From positions 620,001-684,000 of the forward strand of contig CBDAQR010000004.1 in assembly GCA_965199055.1 (NCBI GenBank): a stretch of DNA of 64,000 nucleotides, in the 5' to 3' direction. Below, piece after piece: positions 51,198-58,835 of this stretch; position 1 is the stretch's first letter, and the number at the start of each line of letters is the position of its first letter. Position numbers and translations under genes: made by a program. Under the pieces are notes generated by a model that was not told where the DNA came from, did no database searches, and saw nothing but the letters and a program-made list of their open reading frames with translations. This DNA comes from CBDAQR01 sp965199055. GTDB lineage: Bacteria > Pseudomonadota > Gammaproteobacteria > Pseudomonadales > Halieaceae.

Positions 51198-53447
51198 TTA
51201 GAAATGATACGAGCCGGTGACTCCCACGGTTCTGGGTTCTAGCTGCGTGCGCACGAACTCATAGGGGTTCTCCACATCGCCACCGTTCTCGAAATCGGGT
51301 AAGGGTGGTGACTTCAGCACCTCAATGCGCGCCTCTTCATCGGTAATGTTTTTCACCCATAGCGACACGTCCCAGGTACGGTCGGCGCTGCGCAGGCCCG
51401 CAAACAAATCCATGAAGGCGTAGCTGTCCAGGTCCTCCTTCAGACCCTGGGAGTAAAACTCAGACTCTGCTTTTATCAGGCTGCGAACATACCACTGCAT
51501 GTCGCCGCTTCCCAAGGGTTGCCAGAATTCCGTATGTGCTGTGCCCGACCACTCCGGTAGCCGGCCGGCGCGCTCGCCTTCGAGATCGCAGGTGTTGTAG
51601 GTGAAAAACCCGGGTGGCAAAGGTTCATCATTGGTGCAGGGCACGCCCTGGGCATCGGTAAACTCTGTGTTGTTGTAACTGACCGCCAGGTTCATGCTCC
51701 AGAATTCGTTTACCAGCAGCGTGAACTCCGCCTCCACGCCGTAAGACTCGGCTTCGTCCACGTTAACCACTGGGTTGGCAAAGGTGGTGCCGCCGCCATC
51801 CTCGGGTGGAATGCTGTAGGTCACACCCTCAGCGAGAAAATGGAAGTCTTCGTATATCTGGTAGTAGGCCGCAGCGCTGAGCAGGGCGCGCCCATGCAGC
51901 AAGCCCCACTTCAGTCCGATCTCCAGGTTCTGACTGTCCTCGCCGTCAAAGCCACTGAAGTCCGGCGGTTCTGCACGTCCGGCGATGTTGGCCGAGCCGT
52001 CGCGGTAACCGCGATCGTAAGAGATGTAGCTCATCAGATCGTCATTGAAACGGTGTTGCAGCTTTAGGGTGCCGGTAAAGGCATCATCGGTAATATCTTG
52101 GTCTTGCGCAGCAACGCCGTCGAATTCGAGGTCTGCGAGGGGGCCCACCAGGGAGTCATCGGGCAGCAGGATCCAGGCCACGATGTTGAAAGGTTGGGTC
52201 TGGTAGCGTTCGTAGTCGGTGTAGCGCAGGCCCAGCGTCAGCGTGGTGCTGTCGTTGATGTGCCAGGCGCCATGCCCGAACAATGCCCAGGTTTCAGACT
52301 CTGTGGTCGCTGGGCCATTGGTGAAGGCTGCAATATTCAGCCCGGGTGCCTGGGCCACATAATTGCGAGCGATGACAGGCGTGAATGCGTCGGAATCCTG
52401 GTAGAAGCCACCCACCGTCCAGTCCCAGCGGTCGTCATTGCCCACCGAGGCCAGGCGCAGCTCGGTGTTGTAGGCATCGCGCAGGTTAGAGGTAACAAAT
52501 TGTTCCTGGGCGCGAATCTCCGACTGGTCGGAATCCCAGTAGCGATCCAACTCGTTGTCTTGCCAGCTGCTGATGGAGGTCAGTGTCCAGCCGTTCTCGA
52601 ACTCGTAGTTCAGCTCGAAAACGCCCAGTTCCATGGTGTTTTCCAGGTAGGAGTCGAAATCGTTAACGGCTTTACGATCGGCGTAATCGAAGCCGTTACC
52701 ATCTACAATCTGGTCGACATCGATTTCGTCTTCGATGCGTTGGTAGAGCAGGCTCATGTCTAACTGGCTGGAGGCTTGCCAGTACAGTGTGGCGCGGCCC
52801 GACCAGGTGTCCACCTCGCCGTCCTTGCCCAGGGTGACATTCTCCATGTCCTGGTTTTCGTTCTGGTCGTACAGTCCGGCCAGGCGTAGCCCAAGTTTGT
52901 TTTCGATCAGGGGGATCGAAACGCCCGCCTGCGTGTTGTAGCCGCTGTGTTCGGTGATCACCTGTTGTATGCAGCCGTCGGTCTGCTCCAGGTTGGGCAT
53001 GCGGGTTTGCATGAGCAAAGCGCCAGCGGGAGAGGCCTTGCCATAGAGCGTGCCCTGGGGGCCGCGCAGTAACTCGAAACGCTCCAGGTCGTAGATGCCA
53101 GTAAAAAAGCCACGCTCTTGCACGATCGAGGCGCCGTTTACATACAAACCGACGCGCGGATCAACTGCAGCCGTCAGATTGGTGCCGAGTCCACGCACAG
53201 CAATGTCGATGTCATACCCATTCCCGCTGACCGAGATGCCGGCGGTCATCTTATCGACGTCCTGGATATTGAAGTTGGCGAACTCCATCATGGTCTCGGC
53301 AGAGACCACGTTCACGGTCATGGGTGTGTCGGTTAAGGATTCCGACTTCTTCTGGGCGGTAACGATGACCTCTTCCAGCACGAGACTGGCATCCTGTGCC
53401 AGAACAGGATTGGCCAACACAGCGGTCAGCAATAACAGGCGCTTCAT
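51198..53447 (-). CDS. TonB-dependent outer membrane receptor
   Basis: 749 residues from ATG 53447 (perfect GGAGG). Signal peptide MKRLLLLTAVLANPVLAQ. Plug: LEEVIVTAQKKSESLTDTPMTVNVVSAE, then YDLERFELLRGPQGTLYGKASPAGALL. Barrel to the C-terminal Phe (GVTGSYHF). The group imports large hydrophobic or oligomeric compounds. It is the third gene after TetR and LLM oxidoreductase (8-base gap), forming an uptake-oxidation unit divergent from the CYP51 island. Confidence 0.95.
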   Translation of the reverse strand: MKRLLLLTAVLANPVLAQDASLVLEEVIVTAQKKSESLTDTPMTVNVVSAETMMEFANFNIQDVDKMTAGISVSGNGYDIDIAVRGLGTNLTAAVDPRVGLYVNGASIVQERGFFTGIYDLERFELLRGPQGTLYGKASPAGALLMQTRMPNLEQTDGCIQQVITEHSGYNTQAGVSIPLIENKLGLRLAGLYDQNENQDMENVTLGKDGEVDTWSGRATLYWQASSQLDMSLLYQRIEDEIDVDQIVDGNGFDYADRKAVNDFDSYLENTMELGVFELNYEFENGWTLTSISSWQDNELDRYWDSDQSEIRAQEQFVTSNLRDAYNTELRLASVGNDDRWDWTVGGFYQDSDAFTPVIARNYVAQAPGLNIAAFTNGPATTESETWALFGHGAWHINDSTTLTLGLRYTDYERYQTQPFNIVAWILLPDDSLVGPLADLEFDGVAAQDQDITDDAFTGTLKLQHRFNDDLMSYISYDRGYRDGSANIAGRAEPPDFSGFDGEDSQNLEIGLKWGLLHGRALLSAAAYYQIYEDFHFLAEGVTYSIPPEDGGGTTFANPVVNVDEAESYGVEAEFTLLVNEFWSMNLAVSYNNTEFTDAQGVPCTNDEPLPPGFFTYNTCDLEGERAGRLPEWSGTAHTEFWQPLGSGDMQWYVRSLIKAESEFYSQGLKEDLDSYAFMDLFAGLRSADRTWDVSLWVKNITDEEARIEVLKSPPLPDFENGGDVENPYEFVRTQLEPRTVGVTGSYHF

Positions 53448-53455
53448 GTAACCTC

Positions 53456-54316
53456 CTAGCGGAGAAATTCGTTGGCGAATGCCTCCAGTTTCTTTTTCTT
53501 CTCGTCGATAGACGATAGCGTAGTTCGTCCATCTTCCCCAAAAAAATTGGTACCGTTGACCATGGTCACACCCGCCTCGCTGAGCGTGTCGTAGGTCGCA
53601 GCGCTGGGATCGAGAATGCCAGACCAAATGTCGAAAGGACGCTCGGCATCGCCCAGTTCTTCTCGAACCGCCTTAAGCTGAGCCAGCAATCCCAGTAGTT
53701 CCTCAGAGGTATGGCGGATGGCCATCCAGCCGTCCTGGGTTGCGGCGCGGCGCATGGCAGCGGGTGCGTAACCCCCCACCATGATGGGCACGGGTTGAGT
53801 GGTGCCGGGTGACATGCGTACGGGCTCGATATCGTAGTAAGGGCCGTGGTGCTCGAAGGTGTCGCCACTCATCAGGCCGCGCAGGATCGCCAACTGTTCG
53901 TCGCTGCGTTTGCCGCGAGTGTGAAAGTCTTGCCCGAGCATTTCGAACTCGGCTTTCTGCCAGCCTACGCCGCAGCCTAAGGTAACCCTGTTGTCGGACA
54001 GGTAGGCCGCGCAGGATACTGACTTGGCCACGCTCACCGGATCGCGCATGGGCAGAATGTAAATCGTGGTGAGAAACTCGAGCCGCGTGGTGGCCTGCGC
54101 CATGGCGCTGATGACGACCCAGGGGTCGGGCCAGTGTGTCTCGGGATTCCAGAGGATGTTGCCGTCGTCGCTGTATTGGTAGTCGTTAATCTGGGCTTGG
54201 GTCGTCACGAGATGGTCGGCGACGGATACCCCATGAAAGCCGAGTTCTTCACAGAATTGTGCCAATTCCACGATCTGGTCCAGTTCTACGAAGGCAAGGG
54301 ATTGCCAGAATTTCAT
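53456..54316 (-). CDS. LLM-class flavin-dependent oxidoreductase (TIGR03619-like)
   Basis: 286 residues of the luciferase-like monooxygenase fold, starting MKFWQSLAFVELDQIVELAQFCEELGFHGVSVADHL. TRLEFLTTIYILPMRDPVSVAKSVSCAAYLSDNRVTLGCGVGW is the flavin-binding core. Annotated members are called F420-dependent, but whether F420 or FMN is used here is unknown. ATG 54316 is preferred over a TTG at 54334. Second gene of TetR-LLM-TonB receptor operon. Confidence 0.88.
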   Translation of the reverse strand: MKFWQSLAFVELDQIVELAQFCEELGFHGVSVADHLVTTQAQINDYQYSDDGNILWNPETHWPDPWVVISAMAQATTRLEFLTTIYILPMRDPVSVAKSVSCAAYLSDNRVTLGCGVGWQKAEFEMLGQDFHTRGKRSDEQLAILRGLMSGDTFEHHGPYYDIEPVRMSPGTTQPVPIMVGGYAPAAMRRAATQDGWMAIRHTSEELLGLLAQLKAVREELGDAERPFDIWSGILDPSAATYDTLSEAGVTMVNGTNFFGEDGRTTLSSIDEKKKKLEAFANEFLR

Positions 54317-54341
54317 AGTCGCTTGCTCATTCAATGATCCG

Positions 54342-54941
54342 TCAGTGGGTCAGCAGGTGATGAATCGCCTCGCCCAGTGCGACAAATTCCTGCTTGAGTT
54401 GTTGGCGCTGGGTTTTACCGGAGGGATTGATCTCGTCCGCCAGCCCTCGCAGGGTGGCGAACATGATGCGGCGAGCGGCCTGACTCTGTGACGATGTGAC
54501 CGCGATGTCATCGAAAATCCGATTCCAGGTGTTGGCAATTTCCTTCGCCCAGGCGTCCAGGTGCTCGCTGCCCTCAACCTTCGATTCGGGGTCTCGACCG
54601 GCGTTGCGCAAGATGGCGACGCTGACGCGGTAGTCAGGTTTGCTCACAAGAGACCACAATAGTTCGATCAATGCATCGATGCGCTCACGCAAGTCAGCCT
54701 GGTGAATATCGGCCTCCTCGAATGCCCTGGCGAAGTCCGCGAAGATCTGGTCGAGCACCGCCTGCATCAGGCCGTCTTTGTCGCCGAAGTGATACTGCAG
54801 CACGCCCCAGGTGACGCCAGCCTCCTCGGCAATCTTGTTGGTGTGTGCCGCGTTAAAGCCTTCTCGATAAATGCAGTCAATCGCCGCCTGGATAACCTTG
54901 GCGCGGGTGACGTCCCTCTTGCGAGGCTTGCTCTCTGGCAT
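54342..54941 (-). CDS. TetR-family regulator
   Basis: 199 residues from ATG 54941, with GGAG upstream. The HTH reads VIQAAIDCIYREGFNAAHTNKIAEEAGVTWGVLQYHFGDKDGLMQAVL. It precedes the LLM and TonB receptor genes and is divergent from the KSI-like gene. Palindromes of the same kind sit at 54982 (its own promoter region) and 55551 (CYP51 operon). It is therefore a good candidate to control the whole island. Confidence 0.92.
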   Translation of the reverse strand: MPESKPRKRDVTRAKVIQAAIDCIYREGFNAAHTNKIAEEAGVTWGVLQYHFGDKDGLMQAVLDQIFADFARAFEEADIHQADLRERIDALIELLWSLVSKPDYRVSVAILRNAGRDPESKVEGSEHLDAWAKEIANTWNRIFDDIAVTSSQSQAARRIMFATLRGLADEINPSGKTQRQQLKQEFVALGEAIHHLLTH

Positions 54942-54981
54942 GCGATTCTCCATCGATGAATTTTCATTGTGGCACAAGATA

Positions 54982-55005
54982 TATAGTTTGCGCTATAAAA
55001 AATAT
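54982..55005. promoter_or_regulatory. Palindrome, probable TetR operator, copy 1
   Basis: TATAG-TTTGCG-CTATA (54982-54997) followed by AAAAAATAT (last base 55005). It separates TetR from the KSI-like gene. The same arrangement occurs at 55551; the pair agree at 12 of 16 palindrome bases and all 9 following bases. Confidence 0.7.
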
Positions 55006-55078
55006 CTGGTTGGACATCCTGTACCGCTAGAGGCGGCGGGTCTGCCTATACTGTTTGCATTCATATGGAGGAATCAAG

Positions 55079-55504
55079 ATGGCTGATACTGAACACCTGG
55101 CGGTTGCCGCCAACAAGAAATCCATCCAGTACGCGATGGAGGGAAACCGCGAGGGCTGGTTGGGGCTCTACACCGATGACGCGATTGTGCAAGACCCGGT
55201 CGGCGTTTCCGGAATGGACCCTACCGGTCAAGGCCACCAGGGCAAGGAGGCCATCGCCGCCTTCTTCGATGCGACGATTGCGCCGTCCAATCTCGAGATT
55301 ATTGTCGACAAGCGCTGGACCAGCGGTGATTACTGCTGCTGTGTAGCGCAGAAGGCCCACAATACAGTGGGAGAAGGGCAGGTAGTGATCTGCGACATGC
55401 TGGCTCTGTATGAGGTGAACGAGGAGGGCAAGATCACCCGCATGTCTGCCCACTGGGATTATGACGCTCTTATGCAGCAGTTTGCCGAGGTGATGGGCGG
55501 CTAG
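55079..55504 (+). CDS. Ketosteroid-isomerase-like protein (SnoaL/NTF2 fold)
   Basis: 141 residues from ATG 55079 (GGAGG at 8 bases). The fold and active site resemble delta5-3-ketosteroid isomerase: LYTDDAIVQDPVG places D39 where KSI has Asp38 (VEDPVG). Tyr18 (QYAMEG) and Asp106 (CDMLALYEV) lie where KSI has Tyr14 and Asp99. Real isomerase activity would shift a double bond in a 3-keto steroid. Catalysis is inferred from alignment by eye. Divergent from TetR across palindrome copy 1. Confidence 0.78.
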   Translation: MADTEHLAVAANKKSIQYAMEGNREGWLGLYTDDAIVQDPVGVSGMDPTGQGHQGKEAIAAFFDATIAPSNLEIIVDKRWTSGDYCCCVAQKAHNTVGEGQVVICDMLALYEVNEEGKITRMSAHWDYDALMQQFAEVMGG

Positions 55505-55550
55505 ATCGCTCACTCTGGACCAACCGGCGAAAACATAGCTGAAGCTTTAA

Positions 55551-55584
55551 AATAGTTGCAGCTATAAAAAATATACGCTATGGT
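55551..55584 (+). promoter_or_regulatory. Promoter and palindrome, probable TetR operator, copy 2
   Basis: AATAG-TTGCAG-CTATA (55551-55566) plus AAAAAATAT, as at 54982. It overlaps a -35-like TTGCAG (55556-55561); a -10-like TATGGT follows at 17 bases (55579-55584). It stands before the SnoaL-CYP51 operon. Confidence 0.65.
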
Positions 55585-55664
55585 TTGTGCCATTGCGGGC
55601 CTGCGCCCGTGCTCCTCCGGATGGAGGCTACATTTAGCGATGCAAGCAATCAGGGTAAGTAAGC

Positions 55665-56159
55665 ATGTCCGACTACAGCCGTGAAGAACTGGAAGAAATG
55701 GTCAGCCGCTGGCTGGCGGTGAATGACAAGGCGGAGCAGGAGGGGAACTGGCGCCATCTAGCCGATTTCTACACCGAAGACGTGACCTACGGCTGGGATA
55801 CGCCGAACGGCAAATACGAGTTCAATGATCGCGAGACGGTGCGTGAAACCTGTGTCGGTGCGGCGATGGATCCCTACAAAGGCTGGACGTATCCCTACGA
55901 CAAGATCGTCATTGACGAGAAGAAGGGCGAGGTGTTCGCCACGTGGTGGCAGACACCACCCGGTGCACCCAAGCGTGAAGACGGCAGCGAGATGAAAGTG
56001 ATTGGTGCGTCCTGGTTCAAGTACGGCGGCGATTATCTTTGGTCAGAACAGCTCGACATGTACGACTACACCAACATCGTCAATCTGATCACGGAGTGCG
56101 TGGAGAAGGGCATTCTCGACAAGATGCCACTGATGTCCAAGGACCAGGTGGAGGAATGA
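55665..56159 (+). CDS. SnoaL/NTF2-like protein
   Basis: 164 residues. REELEEMVSRWLAVNDKAEQEGNWRHLADFYTEDVTYGWDTPNGKYEFNDRETVRETC is the NTF2-like fold start. The KSI Asp38 region is replaced by TYGWD, so a different chemistry or a binding role is likely. First gene of the CYP51 operon, 48 bases before it. Conserved WW and YDYTN segments at the end are unusual. Function unknown. Confidence 0.8.
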   Translation: MSDYSREELEEMVSRWLAVNDKAEQEGNWRHLADFYTEDVTYGWDTPNGKYEFNDRETVRETCVGAAMDPYKGWTYPYDKIVIDEKKGEVFATWWQTPPGAPKREDGSEMKVIGASWFKYGGDYLWSEQLDMYDYTNIVNLITECVEKGILDKMPLMSKDQVEE

Positions 56160-56207
56160 GCCTTCGTCCAGAAGGACAAAGGCCCTCGGCCAGCGAGGAT
56201 AAGAGTT

Positions 56208-57563
56208 ATGTCTGAAGCAGCGACCGAACAATTGAAACTGCCACCTAAGGTGAGTGGCGAAAAACCCGAGATTGGGCATATGGAGGAGTTTAATGTGAAC
56301 TTCGCCCGTTTCCTGATGCGCTGTAACGCCGAGTGTGGCGAGCTGGCCGAGTTCAATATGGGTGGCCAGCAGACCGTACTCATGAGCGGTCCCGAGGCGC
56401 AGGAAGCTTTCCTCAAAACGCTCGACAAGAAGTTGAGCCGCGCCGCCGCCTACCAGGCCACCGTGCCGGTGTTTGGCGAGGGTGTTATTTTCGATGCGCC
56501 GCCGGAGCGCATGAAGACCCAGCTCAAGATCCAGGTGGACGCGCTGCGCTACCAGAACATGAAGAGCTACGCCTCTATCATCGCCCAGGAAGTGCAGGAC
56601 TGGGTGGCCGATTGGGGCGACGAGGGCGAGCTGGATTTTCTCGACGAGTTTATACGCCTGACGCTGAACACGGCCTGTCACTGCCTGTTGGGTTCCGACT
56701 TCCGCCACAAGATGACCGAGGAGTTCAAGCGGCTCTATCACGATCTGGAAAAGGGCCTACAGGCCATTGCCTTCGTCGACCCGTATATGCAGCAGCCGAT
56801 CTTTGAGGCCCGCGACAAGGCCCGCGCCCGTCTGCAGGAGTTGATCAGCGAGATCATTGCTGAGCGTCGCGCAGACCCGGAAACGGATCATGGCGATGCG
56901 TTGCAGACGTTTATGACCGGCACCGATGCCGATGGCACCTACCTTACCGATAACGAAGTGACCGGGCTGGTCATCGCCACCATGTTCGCCGGGCATCACA
57001 CCAGCTCGGGTACCGCCACCTGGACGGCGGTGGAGCTCGCGCGTAACCCTGAATATACGGCTGAAGTATTGGAAGAGCTGAATGCACTATTCCAAGAAGG
57101 CGACGAGTTGACCTTCGAGGCCCTGCGCGAGATTCCCAAGTTAGAGCGCTTCATCGAGGAAGTACTGCGTTTGCATCCGCCACTGGTTTTGCTGATGCGC
57201 CGCGTGATCGAAGATATCGATTACAACGGGACGCTGATCGAAGCAGGTAAGACCGTCGCTATTTCGACCTATGGATCGCATCGCAATCCGGACTTTTTCC
57301 CGGATCCGGAGCACTTCGATGCCCATCGGCCCAGTTTCAATACCAAGGAAGCGATGTGGGCCTATATTCCTTTTGGTGGTGGACCGCATAAGTGTGCCGG
57401 TAACGCCTTTGCGTTGATGCAGCTTAAATCGATATTCGCTGCGCTGTTGCCACGCTATGAGTTTGAGTTGGTCGATCCTGCGAACAGCTACGAAGATGAC
57501 TTATCTGCCATGGTGCTCAAGCCCAGCTCACCATGCCGACTGCGTTACAAGAAGCGTCACTAG
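56208..57563 (+). CDS. cyp51: CYP51-family cytochrome P450 (sterol 14alpha-demethylase-like)
   Basis: 451 residues, the length of the mycobacterial CYP51. CYP51-specific motifs are present: YQATVPVFGEGVIFD (82-96), the B-C substrate-recognition signature, and MFAGHHTSSGT (I-helix, 259-269). The EVLR K-helix (318-321) and FGGGPHKCAG heme loop with Cys396 follow, ending like CYP51 (YEFEL...). CYP51 removes the 14alpha-methyl group of sterols. Whether this organism makes or imports its substrate is not shown. A ferredoxin lies 10 bases downstream, the pairing known from Mycobacterium tuberculosis Rv0764c/Rv0763c. Confidence 0.93.
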   Translation: MSEAATEQLKLPPKVSGEKPEIGHMEEFNVNFARFLMRCNAECGELAEFNMGGQQTVLMSGPEAQEAFLKTLDKKLSRAAAYQATVPVFGEGVIFDAPPERMKTQLKIQVDALRYQNMKSYASIIAQEVQDWVADWGDEGELDFLDEFIRLTLNTACHCLLGSDFRHKMTEEFKRLYHDLEKGLQAIAFVDPYMQQPIFEARDKARARLQELISEIIAERRADPETDHGDALQTFMTGTDADGTYLTDNEVTGLVIATMFAGHHTSSGTATWTAVELARNPEYTAEVLEELNALFQEGDELTFEALREIPKLERFIEEVLRLHPPLVLLMRRVIEDIDYNGTLIEAGKTVAISTYGSHRNPDFFPDPEHFDAHRPSFNTKEAMWAYIPFGGGPHKCAGNAFALMQLKSIFAALLPRYEFELVDPANSYEDDLSAMVLKPSSPCRLRYKKRH

Positions 57564-57573
57564 GAGCATAGCA

Positions 57574-57786
57574 ATGGCTTTGAAGGTCACCGTCGATCTC
57601 GACCTCTGCCAGGGCCATAGCGTCTGCATTGGCGAGTGCCCGGAAGTGTTCGATGTGGTGGACACCGAAGATGGCTATCCGCAGGTGCTCATTCTGCAGG
57701 AGAGCCCCCCGGAGGAGTTGCGCAGCAAGGTCGAGACCGCGGCGCGCTATTGTCCCAACCACGTGATTACTGTCGTCGACGAGTGA
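57574..57786 (+). CDS. P450-type ferredoxin
   Basis: 70 residues. Cysteines C12, C18, C22 and C60 in LCQGHSVCIGECPEVF and ARYCPNHV. The CxxHxxC...CP framework is that of P450-associated [3Fe-4S] ferredoxins; here C22 adds a fourth cysteine in the first loop. It carries electrons to CYP51 (10 bases upstream) and perhaps to the other P450s of the window. AGGAG precedes the ATG. Its stop overlaps the next gene's GTG by 4 bases. Confidence 0.93.
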   Translation: MALKVTVDLDLCQGHSVCIGECPEVFDVVDTEDGYPQVLILQESPPEELRSKVETAARYCPNHVITVVDE

Positions 57787-58835
57787 AGGTACTGGTCACC
57801 GGCGGAACGGGCTTTGTCGGTTCCCATGTCGCCAGAGCCCTGCAGCGCCAGGGGCACGAAGTGCGTTTGTTGGTGCGCGCTCCCGAGAAAGCGCATGTTT
57901 TTTACGAAGGTCTGGGGGAGCCTGTCCCGGAACTGGTGCAGGGTGACATTACCAATGTGGCTCCCGTTAAATCTGCGCTAGAGGGATGCAGCGCCGTGAT
58001 TCACGCCGCCGCCGGCACGCCGATGAAGGGTGTTGCGCCGCAGGAGCTGATGGACATCAACGCGGGAGGTACCCGTAATGTTGTTGGCGCCGCGTTGGAC
58101 CAGGGTATCGAGAGAATAGTTTGTATTTCCAGTATTACAGCGATCTTTGATACCGATCCCAGCAAGGTTAATGCCGATACGCCGCCCAGGAAATCGAGGC
58201 ATCCTTACGGCCGCAGCAAGATGGAGACGGAGCTTTACCTGAGGAGAAAGCAGGAGCAAGGCGGTGCCGTGGCCGTGCTCTATCCGGGCGGTATCCTGGG
58301 ACCCGATGATCCCGGTTTTTCCGATTCCTGCCGAGCTATCCAGCACCGCATCAACAACGGTTTTCGTATCTTCGGCGACGGCGGCATGCAGTATGTTGAT
58401 GTGCGTGACCTTGCCGAACTGGCCTGCTCACTGGTGGGGCAGTTCGCTATTGGGCGATTTCTGTTGCCCGGCGTCTACAGCCGCTGGGACGAACAGGCGG
58501 ATATGATCGAGGCGGTGGTGGGTTGCTCGCTGCAGCGCATTCCCGCCCAGGGCTGGAAGCTGCGGCTGATCGGCCGGCTGATTGACTTTGTGCGTTGGTT
58601 CAAGCCCGTCGATACGCCGATATCACATGAGACCATGTGCTATGCCACCCAGTGGCCCAATATTGCCAATACCGATGAGCTCGAAAAACGTGGCATAGCC
58701 TTGCGCTCCGCGCGCGAGTCCTTCGACGATACCTTGCGCTGGATGGTTGAGGCAGGCCATCTCGAGGCGCGTGCATGCCCAAAGTACAGCCAGTCACCGA
58801 GCACAGCCGATCTAAAAGAGAGTAGTGATGATTGA
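57783..58835 (+). CDS. 3beta-hydroxysteroid-dehydrogenase-like NAD(P)-dependent dehydrogenase
   Basis: 350 residues from GTG 57783, overlapping the ferredoxin stop. TGGTGFVG (6-13) binds the cofactor; Y142-x3-K146 (YGRSK) and ISSITAIF form the active site. The later PGGILGPDDPGFSD and DGGMQYVDVRDLAELA are typical of the 3beta-HSD/dihydroflavonol-reductase branch. In a CYP51 operon the likely job is oxidation of a sterol alcohol, which is an inference. It overlaps the unknown gene that follows. Confidence 0.9.
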   Translation: MKVLVTGGTGFVGSHVARALQRQGHEVRLLVRAPEKAHVFYEGLGEPVPELVQGDITNVAPVKSALEGCSAVIHAAAGTPMKGVAPQELMDINAGGTRNVVGAALDQGIERIVCISSITAIFDTDPSKVNADTPPRKSRHPYGRSKMETELYLRRKQEQGGAVAVLYPGGILGPDDPGFSDSCRAIQHRINNGFRIFGDGGMQYVDVRDLAELACSLVGQFAIGRFLLPGVYSRWDEQADMIEAVVGCSLQRIPAQGWKLRLIGRLIDFVRWFKPVDTPISHETMCYATQWPNIANTDELEKRGIALRSARESFDDTLRWMVEAGHLEARACPKYSQSPSTADLKESSDD

